Shown here: positions 35,804 through 44,036 of the stretch, piece by piece
Numbering within the stretch: the first letter of the stretch is position 1
Layout: each line of letters opens with the position of its first letter
From: Pararhodonellum marinum
Lineage (GTDB): Bacteria; Bacteroidota; Bacteroidia; Cytophagales; Cyclobacteriaceae
Length of the DNA stretch: 64,000 nt
Direction: 5' to 3'
Assembly: GCF_015354735.1 (NCBI RefSeq)
Contig: NZ_JACEFJ010000004.1
Location: 1-64,000 of the forward strand
The notes under the pieces: model-generated
Database searches by the model: none
Told to the model about the DNA's origin: nothing
What the model saw: the letters and a program-made list of their open reading frames with translations, nothing else
Program-made: the position numbers and the translations under genes

Positions 35804-38764
35804 TTAGGCTACTTTTTTCACATCCTCTGCAGCTTCTTTGCTCAGTTCTCGTCTCATTAAGTCTACGACGATCGGAGTGGCGATATAAATGGAGGAATAA
35901 GTACCCACCAAAACACCAATAAACAATGCAAAAGAGAAACCCCTTAAAACCTCTCCACCAAAAATCAGAAGGACTATCACCACTATCAATGTGGTAAACG
36001 AAGTAATCAATGTTCTTGCCATGGTTTGGTTGATGGCATCATTGAACATCTTGACCAATTTTGAGGTACCTCGATTAGAGATGTTTTCCCTGATCCGGTC
36101 AAATACAATTACGGTGTCATTGATGGAATAACCAACCACAGTCAACATGGCTGCAATAAACACCTGGTCAATTTCAAAATTTGCACCCAGAAGACTTGCG
36201 ATGGCAAAGGCAGCCACTACAAACAAGGTATCGTGGATCAAAGCTATGATGGATGCCAAAGAGAATTGCCATTTTCTGAACCTCAACAAAATGTAAAGGA
36301 ATATCGCTACCAAAGCAAAGAACATGGCTTCCATAGATGATTTTTTGATGTCATCTGCTACGGATGCACCTACCTTGGAGGAGCCTGTAATGGTGAAAGA
36401 GGTTTCGTCTATCCTGTTGGCATTGTCGATAAATGTCAATCCGGTAACGGTACTGATTCCTTCTTTGATTTTACTTTCCACTTCCCTGTTAGAAGCATCA
36501 TCATCTTCGTTGATGAGGTAAGAAGTCGTAACTTTTACGATGTTGTTACCCCCATAGGATTTCACCTCAACGGAGCCATCCAATTCCTGATCCAGACCTA
36601 CCTTTAAGTCAGAAGCTACTACCGGTTCACTGAATTCCACAATGTAAGAACGGCCTCCTGTAAAATCCACTCCGAATTTCAATCCACTGGTCAAAGCAAC
36701 GATTAAGCCTACCACTATGATACCTGTGGATATCAAATAAGCGACCTTTCGCTTACCCAAGAAGTCTATGTTCAGGTTATTCAAGAGGTTTCTGGAGAAA
36801 GGAGTACTGAAGGAAATCCTGCTCTTGTCCCCTTTTTTGCTCAACCAGTATACAATAACTCTTGTGATAAATACGGCAGAGAAAAAGGAGGAGGCAATGC
36901 CGATCATCAATACGATCGCAAACCCCTTGACTGGTCCCTGACCCAGGGCATATAAAATAGCACCGGTAAGGAAAGTGGTCACATTGGAGTCCAAAATGGC
37001 ACTGAAAGCCTTGTCATAACCTGAGTTAATGGCTTGCAGCAGTCCGGCCCCGTTTCGCAATTCTTCTTTGATCCTTTCAAATATCAGCACGTTGGCATCA
37101 ATGGACATACCTATGGTCAAAACTATACCTGCAATTCCAGGCAAGGTGAGCGCTGCACCCAACTGAGCCAAAATCCCCAGGATAAAGAAGATGTTGAAAA
37201 TAAGTGCTGCAATCGCCACAAAACCTCCTGTGGCATAATAGGCTACCATAAAGAGTACAACAATGACCAAACCTGCAACCATCGAGGTGATCCCTTGTTT
37301 TTGAGCTTCTTTACCCAATGTCGGCCCGATTATGGCCTCTTCTACGATTTTGGTAGGAGCGGGAAGCGTACCTGATTTAAGAATATTCGCTAAATCCTTG
37401 GCTTCCTCAATAGTGAAGTTACCAGTGATCTCGGATTGTCCTGATGGAATTTCTCCCTGCACAGTCGGGGCAGTATATACATAGTTGTCCAAAACGACAG
37501 CTATTCTTCTACCAATGTTGTCTGCCGTGAGTTTCCTCCACCTTCTAGCACCCTCAGAATTCATTTGCATGCTGACGGCGGGTCGTGAAGTTTGGTCTAA
37601 GGTCTGTACTGCATTGGTGATCACATCACCTTCCAGCGGTGCCTGCTCAAAACCTCTGTTGGCCTTGATGGCATGCAGTTCAAGCAGTTCTAAGCCGTCC
37701 GCCTTTTGAGGCTTGACAGACCAGAGTAACTTAATGTCTTTTGGCAAAAGGAATTTGATATCTTCTCTGGCAAAGATCCGATTAATCGTCATCGTATCTT
37801 TGACTTCATATACCAGCCCATAATTGGCTTTCAATAGAGAAAATAACGGAGAAGTGCTGGAAGTAAATTCATCATCCCCTGTGCCTTCTGCCAGCTGTCT
37901 TTCCAATTCAGTGGTCAGAGAGTCCAGGTCAGATATGTCCTCTCCACCATCTTCAGAGACCATCTTTTGCGCTTCTTGTTCTGCGACCAAAGTGGAATTG
38001 ATTGATTCAAGCGCACTACCGTACTCATTGATTTCAGCCACTTCCCAAAATTGTAGCTTGGCCACACCTTGAAGCAGATTTCTGACTCTTTCGGGATTGT
38101 CCACTCCAGGAAGTTCTATCTGAATCCTACCTGATCCTTGAATTCGTTGTATGTTGGGCTGAGACGTTCCAAACCTATCAATTCTTGTCCTAAGAATATT
38201 GAATGAGCGTTCTATGGCATTTTCTATCTCTGAATCAATGATGCCCAAAATATCAGCATCAGAGCTTTCCAGAGAGATCCTGCCCCTGTTAGCTGCAGTT
38301 GCGAAAATGGTATTAAGTTTTTTGTCTCCTGCCTTCTCATTCCAGACATTGTAAAAAATATTGACAAATTTTTCGTTGCTGGTTTTTGCTCTTTCCTGAG
38401 CCTCGTCAATAGAAGCAAGGAAAATTGGATCCTTGCTGTTTCCGGAGAGTCCTTTTACAATTTCAATGGGAGAAACTTCCAAGGTCACATGCATACCACC
38501 CAAAAGGTCAAGGCCAAGTCCCAATTCAGTTTCTTTTACTTCTTGGTAAGTGAACGGTGCTCCAAGAAAGCTGTATACAGGTTCTCTCCAGACGGAATCC
38601 AAATAGGATTGTCTTTTGGAGAAGTCTACGTTGCCAATATCATCTGTGGCATAGGCATCAGCTGATTTTTGGACTTTATTCGATACCAATGTAAATGACA
38701 GGTAGTACAGACACAAGGCTGTGATGACTACGGTCAAAAACACGATGACACCTTTGTTTCGCAT
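35804..38764 (-). CDS. secDF: Protein translocase subunit SecDF (fused)
   Basis: A 986-residue fusion of SecD (about 1-620) and SecF (about 650-980), with twelve spans. SecD shows LGLGLDLLGGMHVTLEV (about 81-97), a large periplasmic P1 domain (about 150-480) and IVLTIGMSIDANVLIFERI (about 545-563) with the conserved aspartate. SecF has KFGVDFTGGRSYIVEF (about 698-713) and GYSINDTVIVFDRIREN (about 888-904). SecDF uses the proton gradient to pull exported proteins across the membrane. The fused form is usual in Bacteroidota. It is a single gene followed by a strong terminator. Confidence 0.96.
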   Translation of the reverse strand: MRNKGVIVFLTVVITALCLYYLSFTLVSNKVQKSADAYATDDIGNVDFSKRQSYLDSVWREPVYSFLGAPFTYQEVKETELGLGLDLLGGMHVTLEVSPIEIVKGLSGNSKDPIFLASIDEAQERAKTSNEKFVNIFYNVWNEKAGDKKLNTIFATAANRGRISLESSDADILGIIDSEIENAIERSFNILRTRIDRFGTSQPNIQRIQGSGRIQIELPGVDNPERVRNLLQGVAKLQFWEVAEINEYGSALESINSTLVAEQEAQKMVSEDGGEDISDLDSLTTELERQLAEGTGDDEFTSSTSPLFSLLKANYGLVYEVKDTMTINRIFAREDIKFLLPKDIKLLWSVKPQKADGLELLELHAIKANRGFEQAPLEGDVITNAVQTLDQTSRPAVSMQMNSEGARRWRKLTADNIGRRIAVVLDNYVYTAPTVQGEIPSGQSEITGNFTIEEAKDLANILKSGTLPAPTKIVEEAIIGPTLGKEAQKQGITSMVAGLVIVVLFMVAYYATGGFVAIAALIFNIFFILGILAQLGAALTLPGIAGIVLTIGMSIDANVLIFERIKEELRNGAGLLQAINSGYDKAFSAILDSNVTTFLTGAILYALGQGPVKGFAIVLMIGIASSFFSAVFITRVIVYWLSKKGDKSRISFSTPFSRNLLNNLNIDFLGKRKVAYLISTGIIVVGLIVALTSGLKFGVDFTGGRSYIVEFSEPVVASDLKVGLDQELDGSVEVKSYGGNNIVKVTTSYLINEDDDASNREVESKIKEGISTVTGLTFIDNANRIDETSFTITGSSKVGASVADDIKKSSMEAMFFALVAIFLYILLRFRKWQFSLASIIALIHDTLFVVAAFAIASLLGANFEIDQVFIAAMLTVVGYSINDTVIVFDRIRENISNRGTSKLVKMFNDAINQTMARTLITSFTTLIVVIVLLIFGGEVLRGFSFALFIGVLVGTYSSIYIATPIVVDLMRRELSKEAAEDVKKVA

Positions 38765-38866
38765 AGTTGTAATGAATTAATATAAATGGTTAATTTGATT
38801 ATAAATGACGGCTAAGCATGACCTGAACAGGCCAGCTTGGATTTTACTCTGTGGTGGTTTGTTGAA

Positions 38867-39226
38867 TTATGGAGCGTTGGTAGATATTATCCGCTCAAAA
38901 AGTATCTGTATAAATTGGCTATTTTGTGGCCCAAAATCAATTTCAAAGAAATAATTTAACGTTTCGACAGGCTTGACCTCATAAATGAAATGAAGAACAG
39001 CAGTAGCCAAATTGGTTACAAAAGGAACAATGGCATCAGAAGCTGCATTCAAGAAAAACCCTGGTACCTCATTTTCTTCAGAACCAGATTGAGAATCTTC
39101 TACCGAAGGGGTAGTGTCAAGCGCGGGATGATACTCTAAACCGCTGACGAAAAAACACAACATCAGCACCAAAAAGAGGCTAAACCTCTTCTTATTCAGG
39201 CCATTATGTCTTTGATTGTTTTTCAT
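38867..39226 (-). CDS. Hypothetical membrane-anchored or secreted protein
   Basis: About 119 residues from the ATG at 39226; an ATG at 39235 is also in frame, but a perfect -7 box overlaps it, so transcription would start past it. A basic N-terminus (NNQRHNGLNKKR) precedes one hydrophobic segment (FSLFLVLMLCFFVSG). The rest has a Ser/Glu-rich linker (SVEDSQSGSEENE) and a hydrophobic C-terminal part. No family was recognised. It is a short single gene upstream of secDF. Confidence 0.45.
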   Translation of the reverse strand: MKNNQRHNGLNKKRFSLFLVLMLCFFVSGLEYHPALDTTPSVEDSQSGSEENEVPGFFLNAASDAIVPFVTNLATAVLHFIYEVKPVETLNYFFEIDFGPQNSQFIQILFERIISTNAP

Positions 39227-39232
39227 CGACTG

Positions 39233-39240
39233 CAAATATA
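39233..39240 (-). promoter_or_regulatory. -7 box (TATATTTG) overlapping the first ATG of the 38867 gene
   Basis: The minus strand reads TATATTTG, an exact TAnnTTTG match. The predicted start of transcription is near 39227, leaving little or no leader before the ATG at 39226. CAA at 39263-39265 (minus TTG) is a -33 candidate at 22 nt. Confidence 0.4.
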
Positions 39241-39416
39241 GGATTTTTCACGTTTTCTAGCACAATTATCAAGCATATATTTAATGCTTTTCACAATAGA
39301 GAAGTCTTTGTTAACGATATACCACTGTAGCCAAAACTGGTCTACCCATTTAAACACAAAGCTAAACTAAACATTTACAGAAAAGCGATGTTTGTCGGAA
39401 CACTCAATGTTTAACT

Positions 39417-39751
39417 TTTACATTTCTTTTAGTAGATACAACCCCTGGGGAAAACATAGATACCAACAATGATGGGAAGCTTGACGTTGCTCTAAGAGAG
39501 ATATACTATAATGACAACTTTCCTTGGAGAACTGATGGATTGAATCTTGATTTGGAAACTGTTGCACTTCATGAAATGGGTCACGGTCTAAGCCAAGAGC
39601 ATTTTGGGACCGGGTTCTTTAAAAAAATGGAGGACTTCAAATTTCACCAAGAGCTGTGATGAATGCCAATTATACTGGGGTACAACGTCAACTTTTTGGA
39701 ACGGACAACGGAGGACATTGTTCTTTGTGGGGAAATTGGCCTAATCGATAA
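39417..39751 (+). pseudogene. Remnant of a matrixin-like zinc metalloprotease, frameshifted and 5'-truncated
   Basis: A plus-strand frame without a start codon encodes VDTTPGENIDTNNDGKLD (from 39432), then ALREIYYNDNFPW and the zinc motif ALHEMGHGLSQEHFG (HExxHxxxxxH-type, with the third ligand as His). The frame ends at a TGA near 39657. One base missing in a run of seven A residues near 39620 shifts the sense to another frame, which continues as PRAVMNANYTGVQRQLFGTD and ends LWGNWPNR at 39751. Adding one A would restore a continuous C-terminus. The first half and signal peptide are gone. Confidence 0.75.
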
Positions 39752-39765
39752 TTAAGCGATGAATC

Positions 39766-39799
39766 AATAAGCCTGTTCTCAAGGCAGAACAGACTTATT
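39766..39799 (+). terminator. Hairpin shared by the pseudogene end and the udk stop
   Basis: AATAAGCCTGTTCT and AGAACAGACTTATT pair with one mismatch around a 6-nt loop. The plus strand then continues GTATTTTTGG, which is T-rich; the minus strand is not T-rich after the hairpin. It probably served the ancestral protease gene. It overlaps the udk stop codon at 39795. Confidence 0.6.
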
Positions 39800-40430
39800 G
39801 TATTTTTGGCTTTGCGGAAGTCTTAGCCTTTAGATAGGTTTTGATTACTTCCAAAGCCTTTTCAAAACTCCGATTGTTGGGAATGATGATGTCAGCATCA
39901 TGCTTAAAGGGCTCTATGTATTTTTCGTAGGTGGGCATGACATGCTTTTCATACCGGTAAAGCACATCATCTAGATCATAACCTCGCTCCACCTTGTCCC
40001 TCACGATCCTACGCTTCAACTTGATATAATCTTTGGCATCGATAAAAATCTTCAGGTCCAAAAGATCAGCCAATTCTGGATAGTACAGCACAAATATCCC
40101 CTCCACTACCACTACAGGGGCAGGACTGAAAGATAAAATTTTAGGGGTTTTATTGGGGTTGTTGAAGGTATATTCCTGACGGGTAATGGTTTTTCCTTTT
40201 TGAATTTGTCGAATATCTTCCGCATACTGTTCGAAATCTATGGAATGAGGTGTATCAAAATTATGAACTCCTTTGTCATCGATAGGTTGGAGATGCCTTG
40301 CTTTGTAATAATTGTCCTGCGAAATCAGACAAATTTGACTGGATTCAAAAGAGTTCAATAATTTTTCAAGAAAAAGGGTTTTTCCAGACGCACTACCACC
40401 GGTGATTCCTACAATGTATGGCTTGTTCAT
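39795..40430 (-). CDS. udk: Uridine kinase
   Basis: A 211-residue P-loop kinase that phosphorylates uridine or cytidine to the monophosphate in pyrimidine salvage. The Walker A GGSASGKT (8-17) follows the start MNKPYIVGIT. QDNYYKAR (about 38-45), FDTPHSIDFEQY (about 56-67) and VVEGIFVLYYPEL (about 107-119) are family motifs. The start at 40430 is chosen because the family begins right before the P-loop; the frame extends further to 40484 without homology. Divergent from prmC. Confidence 0.9.
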   Translation of the reverse strand: MNKPYIVGITGGSASGKTLFLEKLLNSFESSQICLISQDNYYKARHLQPIDDKGVHNFDTPHSIDFEQYAEDIRQIQKGKTITRQEYTFNNPNKTPKILSFSPAPVVVVEGIFVLYYPELADLLDLKIFIDAKDYIKLKRRIVRDKVERGYDLDDVLYRYEKHVMPTYEKYIEPFKHDADIIIPNNRSFEKALEVIKTYLKAKTSAKPKIQ

Positions 40431-40616
40431 GGGGGTTAAAATTAAAAAAAAATATTTAAGAAAGGACTCAGTGTTCAAAGTCACCTAAAATTTCTACTGA
40501 AAGCAGATCAATTTTCAACAATGCTTGTTAACTAGAAGTTTTGTATTATCAATTGGGATTTTTTCAAGAAAAATTCCTACTTTGCCAAAGCCAACTGTTA
40601 TGAATTAATATCTTTT

Positions 40617-41456
40617 ATGAATGCCAGAAGCCTTTTTGAAGAATACAAAATCAAATTAAAAGATCTATATCCAGAAGGAGAAGCGGATGCCTTGGTTCTT
40701 TGGCTCTTTTCTGAACTTTTGGGAGTCGATAAAAAGGATTTTGCCCAGAACCCCGTCCTCCCCGAAAATACCATGGAATTCGAAGCGGCCTTCAAGCGGC
40801 TGCTTGAGGGAGAACCAATTCAATATATATTGGGTAAAGCTTATTTTTACGGTCACCTTTTCAAAGTAGACCCTTCAGTACTGATTCCGAGAGGGGAAAC
40901 TGAGGAGTTGGTGGACATGATCATCAAAGAAAATCGCGAAAGCAATTTGAAGATATTGGAAATTGGAACTGGGTCAGGATGTATTCCGATTACATTGGCC
41001 AAAGAAATGGACAAAGCGCAGGTATTTTCCATGGATGTTAGTCTGGAGGCGCTCCAGATAGCCTCTCAAAATGCCTTTTTTCACCAGTTGCCGGTTATAT
41101 TTTACCTTAGAGATGTATTGAGGGATTCTCTTCCTGGAACTGATTTGGATATCATCGTTAGCAACCCCCCGTATGTGAGGGAAATGGAAAAAGAGGCCAT
41201 GCACAGGAACGTAATCAACCATGAACCAGAATTGGCACTGTTCGTTCCAGATGATGATCCCCTTAAGTTTTACAGGGAAATAGGAAAAAAAGCCAATAAA
41301 GCCCTAAAACCAAACGGAAAGCTGTATTTTGAAATCAACGAGGCGCTAGGTGCACAGTTGACTGAAGTCTTACGCCTATTGGGTTATCAAAACATTGAGC
41401 TTTTAAAAGACATGCATGGAAAAGACAGGTTTTGCAAAGCCCAAAGAGGGACTTAA
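40617..41456 (+). CDS. prmC: Peptide chain release factor N5-glutamine methyltransferase
   Basis: A 279-residue class I methyltransferase (HemK family) that methylates the Gln of the GGQ loop in release factors. An N-terminal helical domain (1-80) is followed by the SAM-binding EIGTGSGCIPITLA (about 116-129) and the catalytic NPPYV (about 182-186). The ATG at 40617 follows a divergent spacer with udk. Its last coding bases form one arm of a terminator hairpin. Confidence 0.94.
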   Translation: MNARSLFEEYKIKLKDLYPEGEADALVLWLFSELLGVDKKDFAQNPVLPENTMEFEAAFKRLLEGEPIQYILGKAYFYGHLFKVDPSVLIPRGETEELVDMIIKENRESNLKILEIGTGSGCIPITLAKEMDKAQVFSMDVSLEALQIASQNAFFHQLPVIFYLRDVLRDSLPGTDLDIIVSNPPYVREMEKEAMHRNVINHEPELALFVPDDDPLKFYREIGKKANKALKPNGKLYFEINEALGAQLTEVLRLLGYQNIELLKDMHGKDRFCKAQRGT

Positions 41457-41473
41457 AAAAACCTGTCTTTTCA
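41420..41473 (+). terminator. Terminator embedded in the prmC 3' end
   Basis: AAAAGACAGGTTTT (41420-41433), inside the coding sequence, pairs perfectly with AAAACCTGTCTTTT (41458-41471), just past the stop codon at 41456. The stop sits in the 24-nt loop. Confidence 0.6.
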
Positions 41474-41489
41474 ATTTAAGAATGAGAAA

Positions 41490-41666
41490 TTAACTTCCGC
41501 AGCCAAAGCAATCAAAATGGCTGTCAATGGGCTTGGTCCCTTCCAGTTGCATCTGTAAATTATGGATCTTGTCTCTGATCTCCATATCGGTGAACATATT
41601 TCCGGTAAGGGTGCTTTTCAATTGATTTATTTCTGCCTCTAGGTTGTTTTTTTGCTCTGTGTTCAT
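41490..41666 (-). CDS. Small 58-residue protein ending CFGCGS
   Basis: A minus-strand reading frame begins at the ATG at 41666 and ends with TAA at 41490. The protein starts MNTEQKNNLEAEINQLKS and is a two-helix coiled coil (about 4-42). It closes with IDSHFDCFGCGS, with a CxxC pair at the C-terminus. Coding is supported by good codon use and by the clean fit between the prmC terminator and PBP1A (51 nt from the PBP1A stop). The CxxC tail could bind a metal or form a disulfide. No family was named. Confidence 0.6.
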   Translation of the reverse strand: MNTEQKNNLEAEINQLKSTLTGNMFTDMEIRDKIHNLQMQLEGTKPIDSHFDCFGCGS

Positions 41667-41716
41667 ATTAGGGTTTTTAGCTGTTTGAAAATATACAACC
41701 CATTGGAAAATCCCAA

Positions 41717-44032
41717 TTAAAAATCATTTTTTCTGGTATCATAATCATAATCCTGAAAAGGACTCTCATCCATTTTATACCTTTCACAATCCAGATCTAT
41801 GCTAAGTGGCCGCTCCGGTTTCGGGAATGGACCTTTGGTAATGCCCAAACTTGCATCGGCGTAGACTTTGGTCATGTATTTGATCCAAATGGGTCTTGCA
41901 GTTCGGGAACCTTGGCCACTTCCCCAGTTTCTGAAGTGAATGGCTCGATCATCACCACCTACCCATGCGCCACTTACCAAATCCTTGCTCACCCCGATGT
42001 ACCAGCCATCGGAAGCATTCTGAGTGGTACCGGTTTTTCCTCCCAATTCGTTGCCTTCATCCCTAAGCGACCAGGGTACTCCTTGGCTGGTTCCTGACTG
42101 TTCTTCAAATCCACCTTTTAGCATATGCAACATGATATAAGCATGTTCTTCACTCATGGCAGGCTTTTTCCTTGGGGTGAATTGATGCAGCAGATTGCCA
42201 TTGCTGTCTTCAATCCTATCGATATAAAAAGGAGTGATGTGTTCTCCTTGGTTGGCAAAGGTCCCAAAAGCACCTACCATCTCATAAATAGATACATCGC
42301 TTGTTCCCAAAGCCAAGGCCGGCACCTCATCCAATTCGCTGGTAATTCCTAACCTGTGAGCTGTCTCCACTACCAGTTTTGGGCTCAGCTTCTTCATCAT
42401 GTAAGCGGTCACAGAGTTGATGGATTGAGCCATTGCTTTTCTGATGGTCATTCTTTCGTAGGAAAATTTATTATCAGAATTTCTGGGGCTCCAGGTAGGC
42501 TGACCGGGTATATTGACTTCAACAGGCTGGTCTATGACCGTGTAGCATGGACCATATCCGTTCTCCACAGCTGCTGCATACACAAATGCCTTAAAAGTAG
42601 AGCCGGGTTGTCTTCTTCCTTGTTTGACATGGTCATATTTGAAATGCTTTTGATTGATGCCTCCTACCCAGGCTTTCACATGGCCTGTTTTCGGATCAAC
42701 AGACACAAATCCTGTCTGAAGATGTTTTTTATAATGGTAAAGGGAATCCATTGTGCTCATCAATGTATCTATTTCCCCTTTATCCCATGAAAATACCCTC
42801 ATGGGTTTCTTTTCATTCAATTTGATCTGTAAAGAGTCAGAATCGGCCCCATATCTCGTTCTGTATACACGGTATGCTTCTGTTCTTTTCACAGCAGTTT
42901 CTAGGAAATTCTGAATAGGTCTTCCCTGACTGTCTATCCAAGGCACCCTGTTTCCAGTTTCCTGGTCAAACCTTTTTTGTAATTCGCGCATGGATTCATC
43001 CACGGCTTCTTCTGCATATTTTTGAAGGCGGCTATCTATGGTGGTGTAGATCTTCAGCCCATCAGCAAACAAATCATAAGGTGTCCCATCTGGTTTGAGA
43101 CTTTCTTTGGTCCATTGAAGTAAATCCGCTTTGATGATTTCTCGGAAATATTGAGCAAGACCTTTGTTGTGGCTCTCAACCAAATAATCCAAAGCCAAGG
43201 GTTCGGCCATGATGGAATCATATTCAACATCATTCAAGTACCCGTACTTTCTCATTTGACCCAAAACAGTGTTTCTTCTCCTCAGGGAATTTTCCGGATT
43301 GAATACCGGGCTGTAATAACTCGGTGCTTTGAACAAGCCTACCAAAGTAGCAGATTCCTGGACGTTAAGATCCATGGGTTCTTTGTTAAAAAAAGTCTTG
43401 GCGGCTGTTTTTATCCCGTAAGCATTGCTTCCATATTCCGAAGTATTCAGGTAAAGGGTAATTATTTCATCTTTGGTATAGGAGCGCTCCAATTGGGTAG
43501 CTACAATCCATTCTTTGGTTTTGATGATCAGCATCCTCAATCCGGGAACATTGCTTAGCAATCCCTGAGAAGCTGATGTTCTTGTTTTGAATAGGTTTTT
43601 GGCAGTTTGCTGACTTAAAGTACTTCCTCCTCCAGAACTGCTTTGGCCCAGTAGGATTGACTTGAACAATACCCGAAGTAATCCTTGGGGATCTATGCCA
43701 GAATGTTTTTCAAAACGGATGTCTTCCGTAGCAATCAAAGCATTGACGAGATTTTTTGAAAGTTCATTGTAAGTGACCGGAGTCCTGTTTTCCCGGTAGT
43801 ATTTTCCCAGCTGTACACCATCTGCGGAATACAGTTCAGAAGCAAGTTCACTTCTAGGGTTCTCCAGGGCTTTGAAATCCGGCAGATTTCCATACAAGCC
43901 CAAAAAGTTGACACTCACAGACCAGATGAATATAATCAGGGCCAGAATGAGGGAAATGAAGGTGTACCAAGCATACTTGATGAGGTTGGATCCCGAAGAG
44001 GTGTTTTTTTTCGGCGAAGTTTTCTTTGGCAT
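41717..44032 (-). CDS. Penicillin-binding protein 1A-type bifunctional peptidoglycan synthase
   Basis: A 771-residue class A PBP. An N-terminal span (about 20-45) is followed by a GT51 glycosyltransferase domain (about 75-250), with ALIATEDIRFEKHSGID (about 88-104) including the catalytic Glu. The transpeptidase domain (about 430-720) carries SxxK as PGSTFKAF, SxN as SINSV and KTG as GGKTGTTQNASDGWY. It polymerises and cross-links peptidoglycan in the periplasm. It begins 4 nt after the porW/sprE stop, so both are likely made from one transcript. Confidence 0.93.
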   Translation of the reverse strand: MPKKTSPKKNTSSGSNLIKYAWYTFISLILALIIFIWSVSVNFLGLYGNLPDFKALENPRSELASELYSADGVQLGKYYRENRTPVTYNELSKNLVNALIATEDIRFEKHSGIDPQGLLRVLFKSILLGQSSSGGGSTLSQQTAKNLFKTRTSASQGLLSNVPGLRMLIIKTKEWIVATQLERSYTKDEIITLYLNTSEYGSNAYGIKTAAKTFFNKEPMDLNVQESATLVGLFKAPSYYSPVFNPENSLRRRNTVLGQMRKYGYLNDVEYDSIMAEPLALDYLVESHNKGLAQYFREIIKADLLQWTKESLKPDGTPYDLFADGLKIYTTIDSRLQKYAEEAVDESMRELQKRFDQETGNRVPWIDSQGRPIQNFLETAVKRTEAYRVYRTRYGADSDSLQIKLNEKKPMRVFSWDKGEIDTLMSTMDSLYHYKKHLQTGFVSVDPKTGHVKAWVGGINQKHFKYDHVKQGRRQPGSTFKAFVYAAAVENGYGPCYTVIDQPVEVNIPGQPTWSPRNSDNKFSYERMTIRKAMAQSINSVTAYMMKKLSPKLVVETAHRLGITSELDEVPALALGTSDVSIYEMVGAFGTFANQGEHITPFYIDRIEDSNGNLLHQFTPRKKPAMSEEHAYIMLHMLKGGFEEQSGTSQGVPWSLRDEGNELGGKTGTTQNASDGWYIGVSKDLVSGAWVGGDDRAIHFRNWGSGQGSRTARPIWIKYMTKVYADASLGITKGPFPKPERPLSIDLDCERYKMDESPFQDYDYDTRKNDF

Positions 44033-44036
44033 AAGC

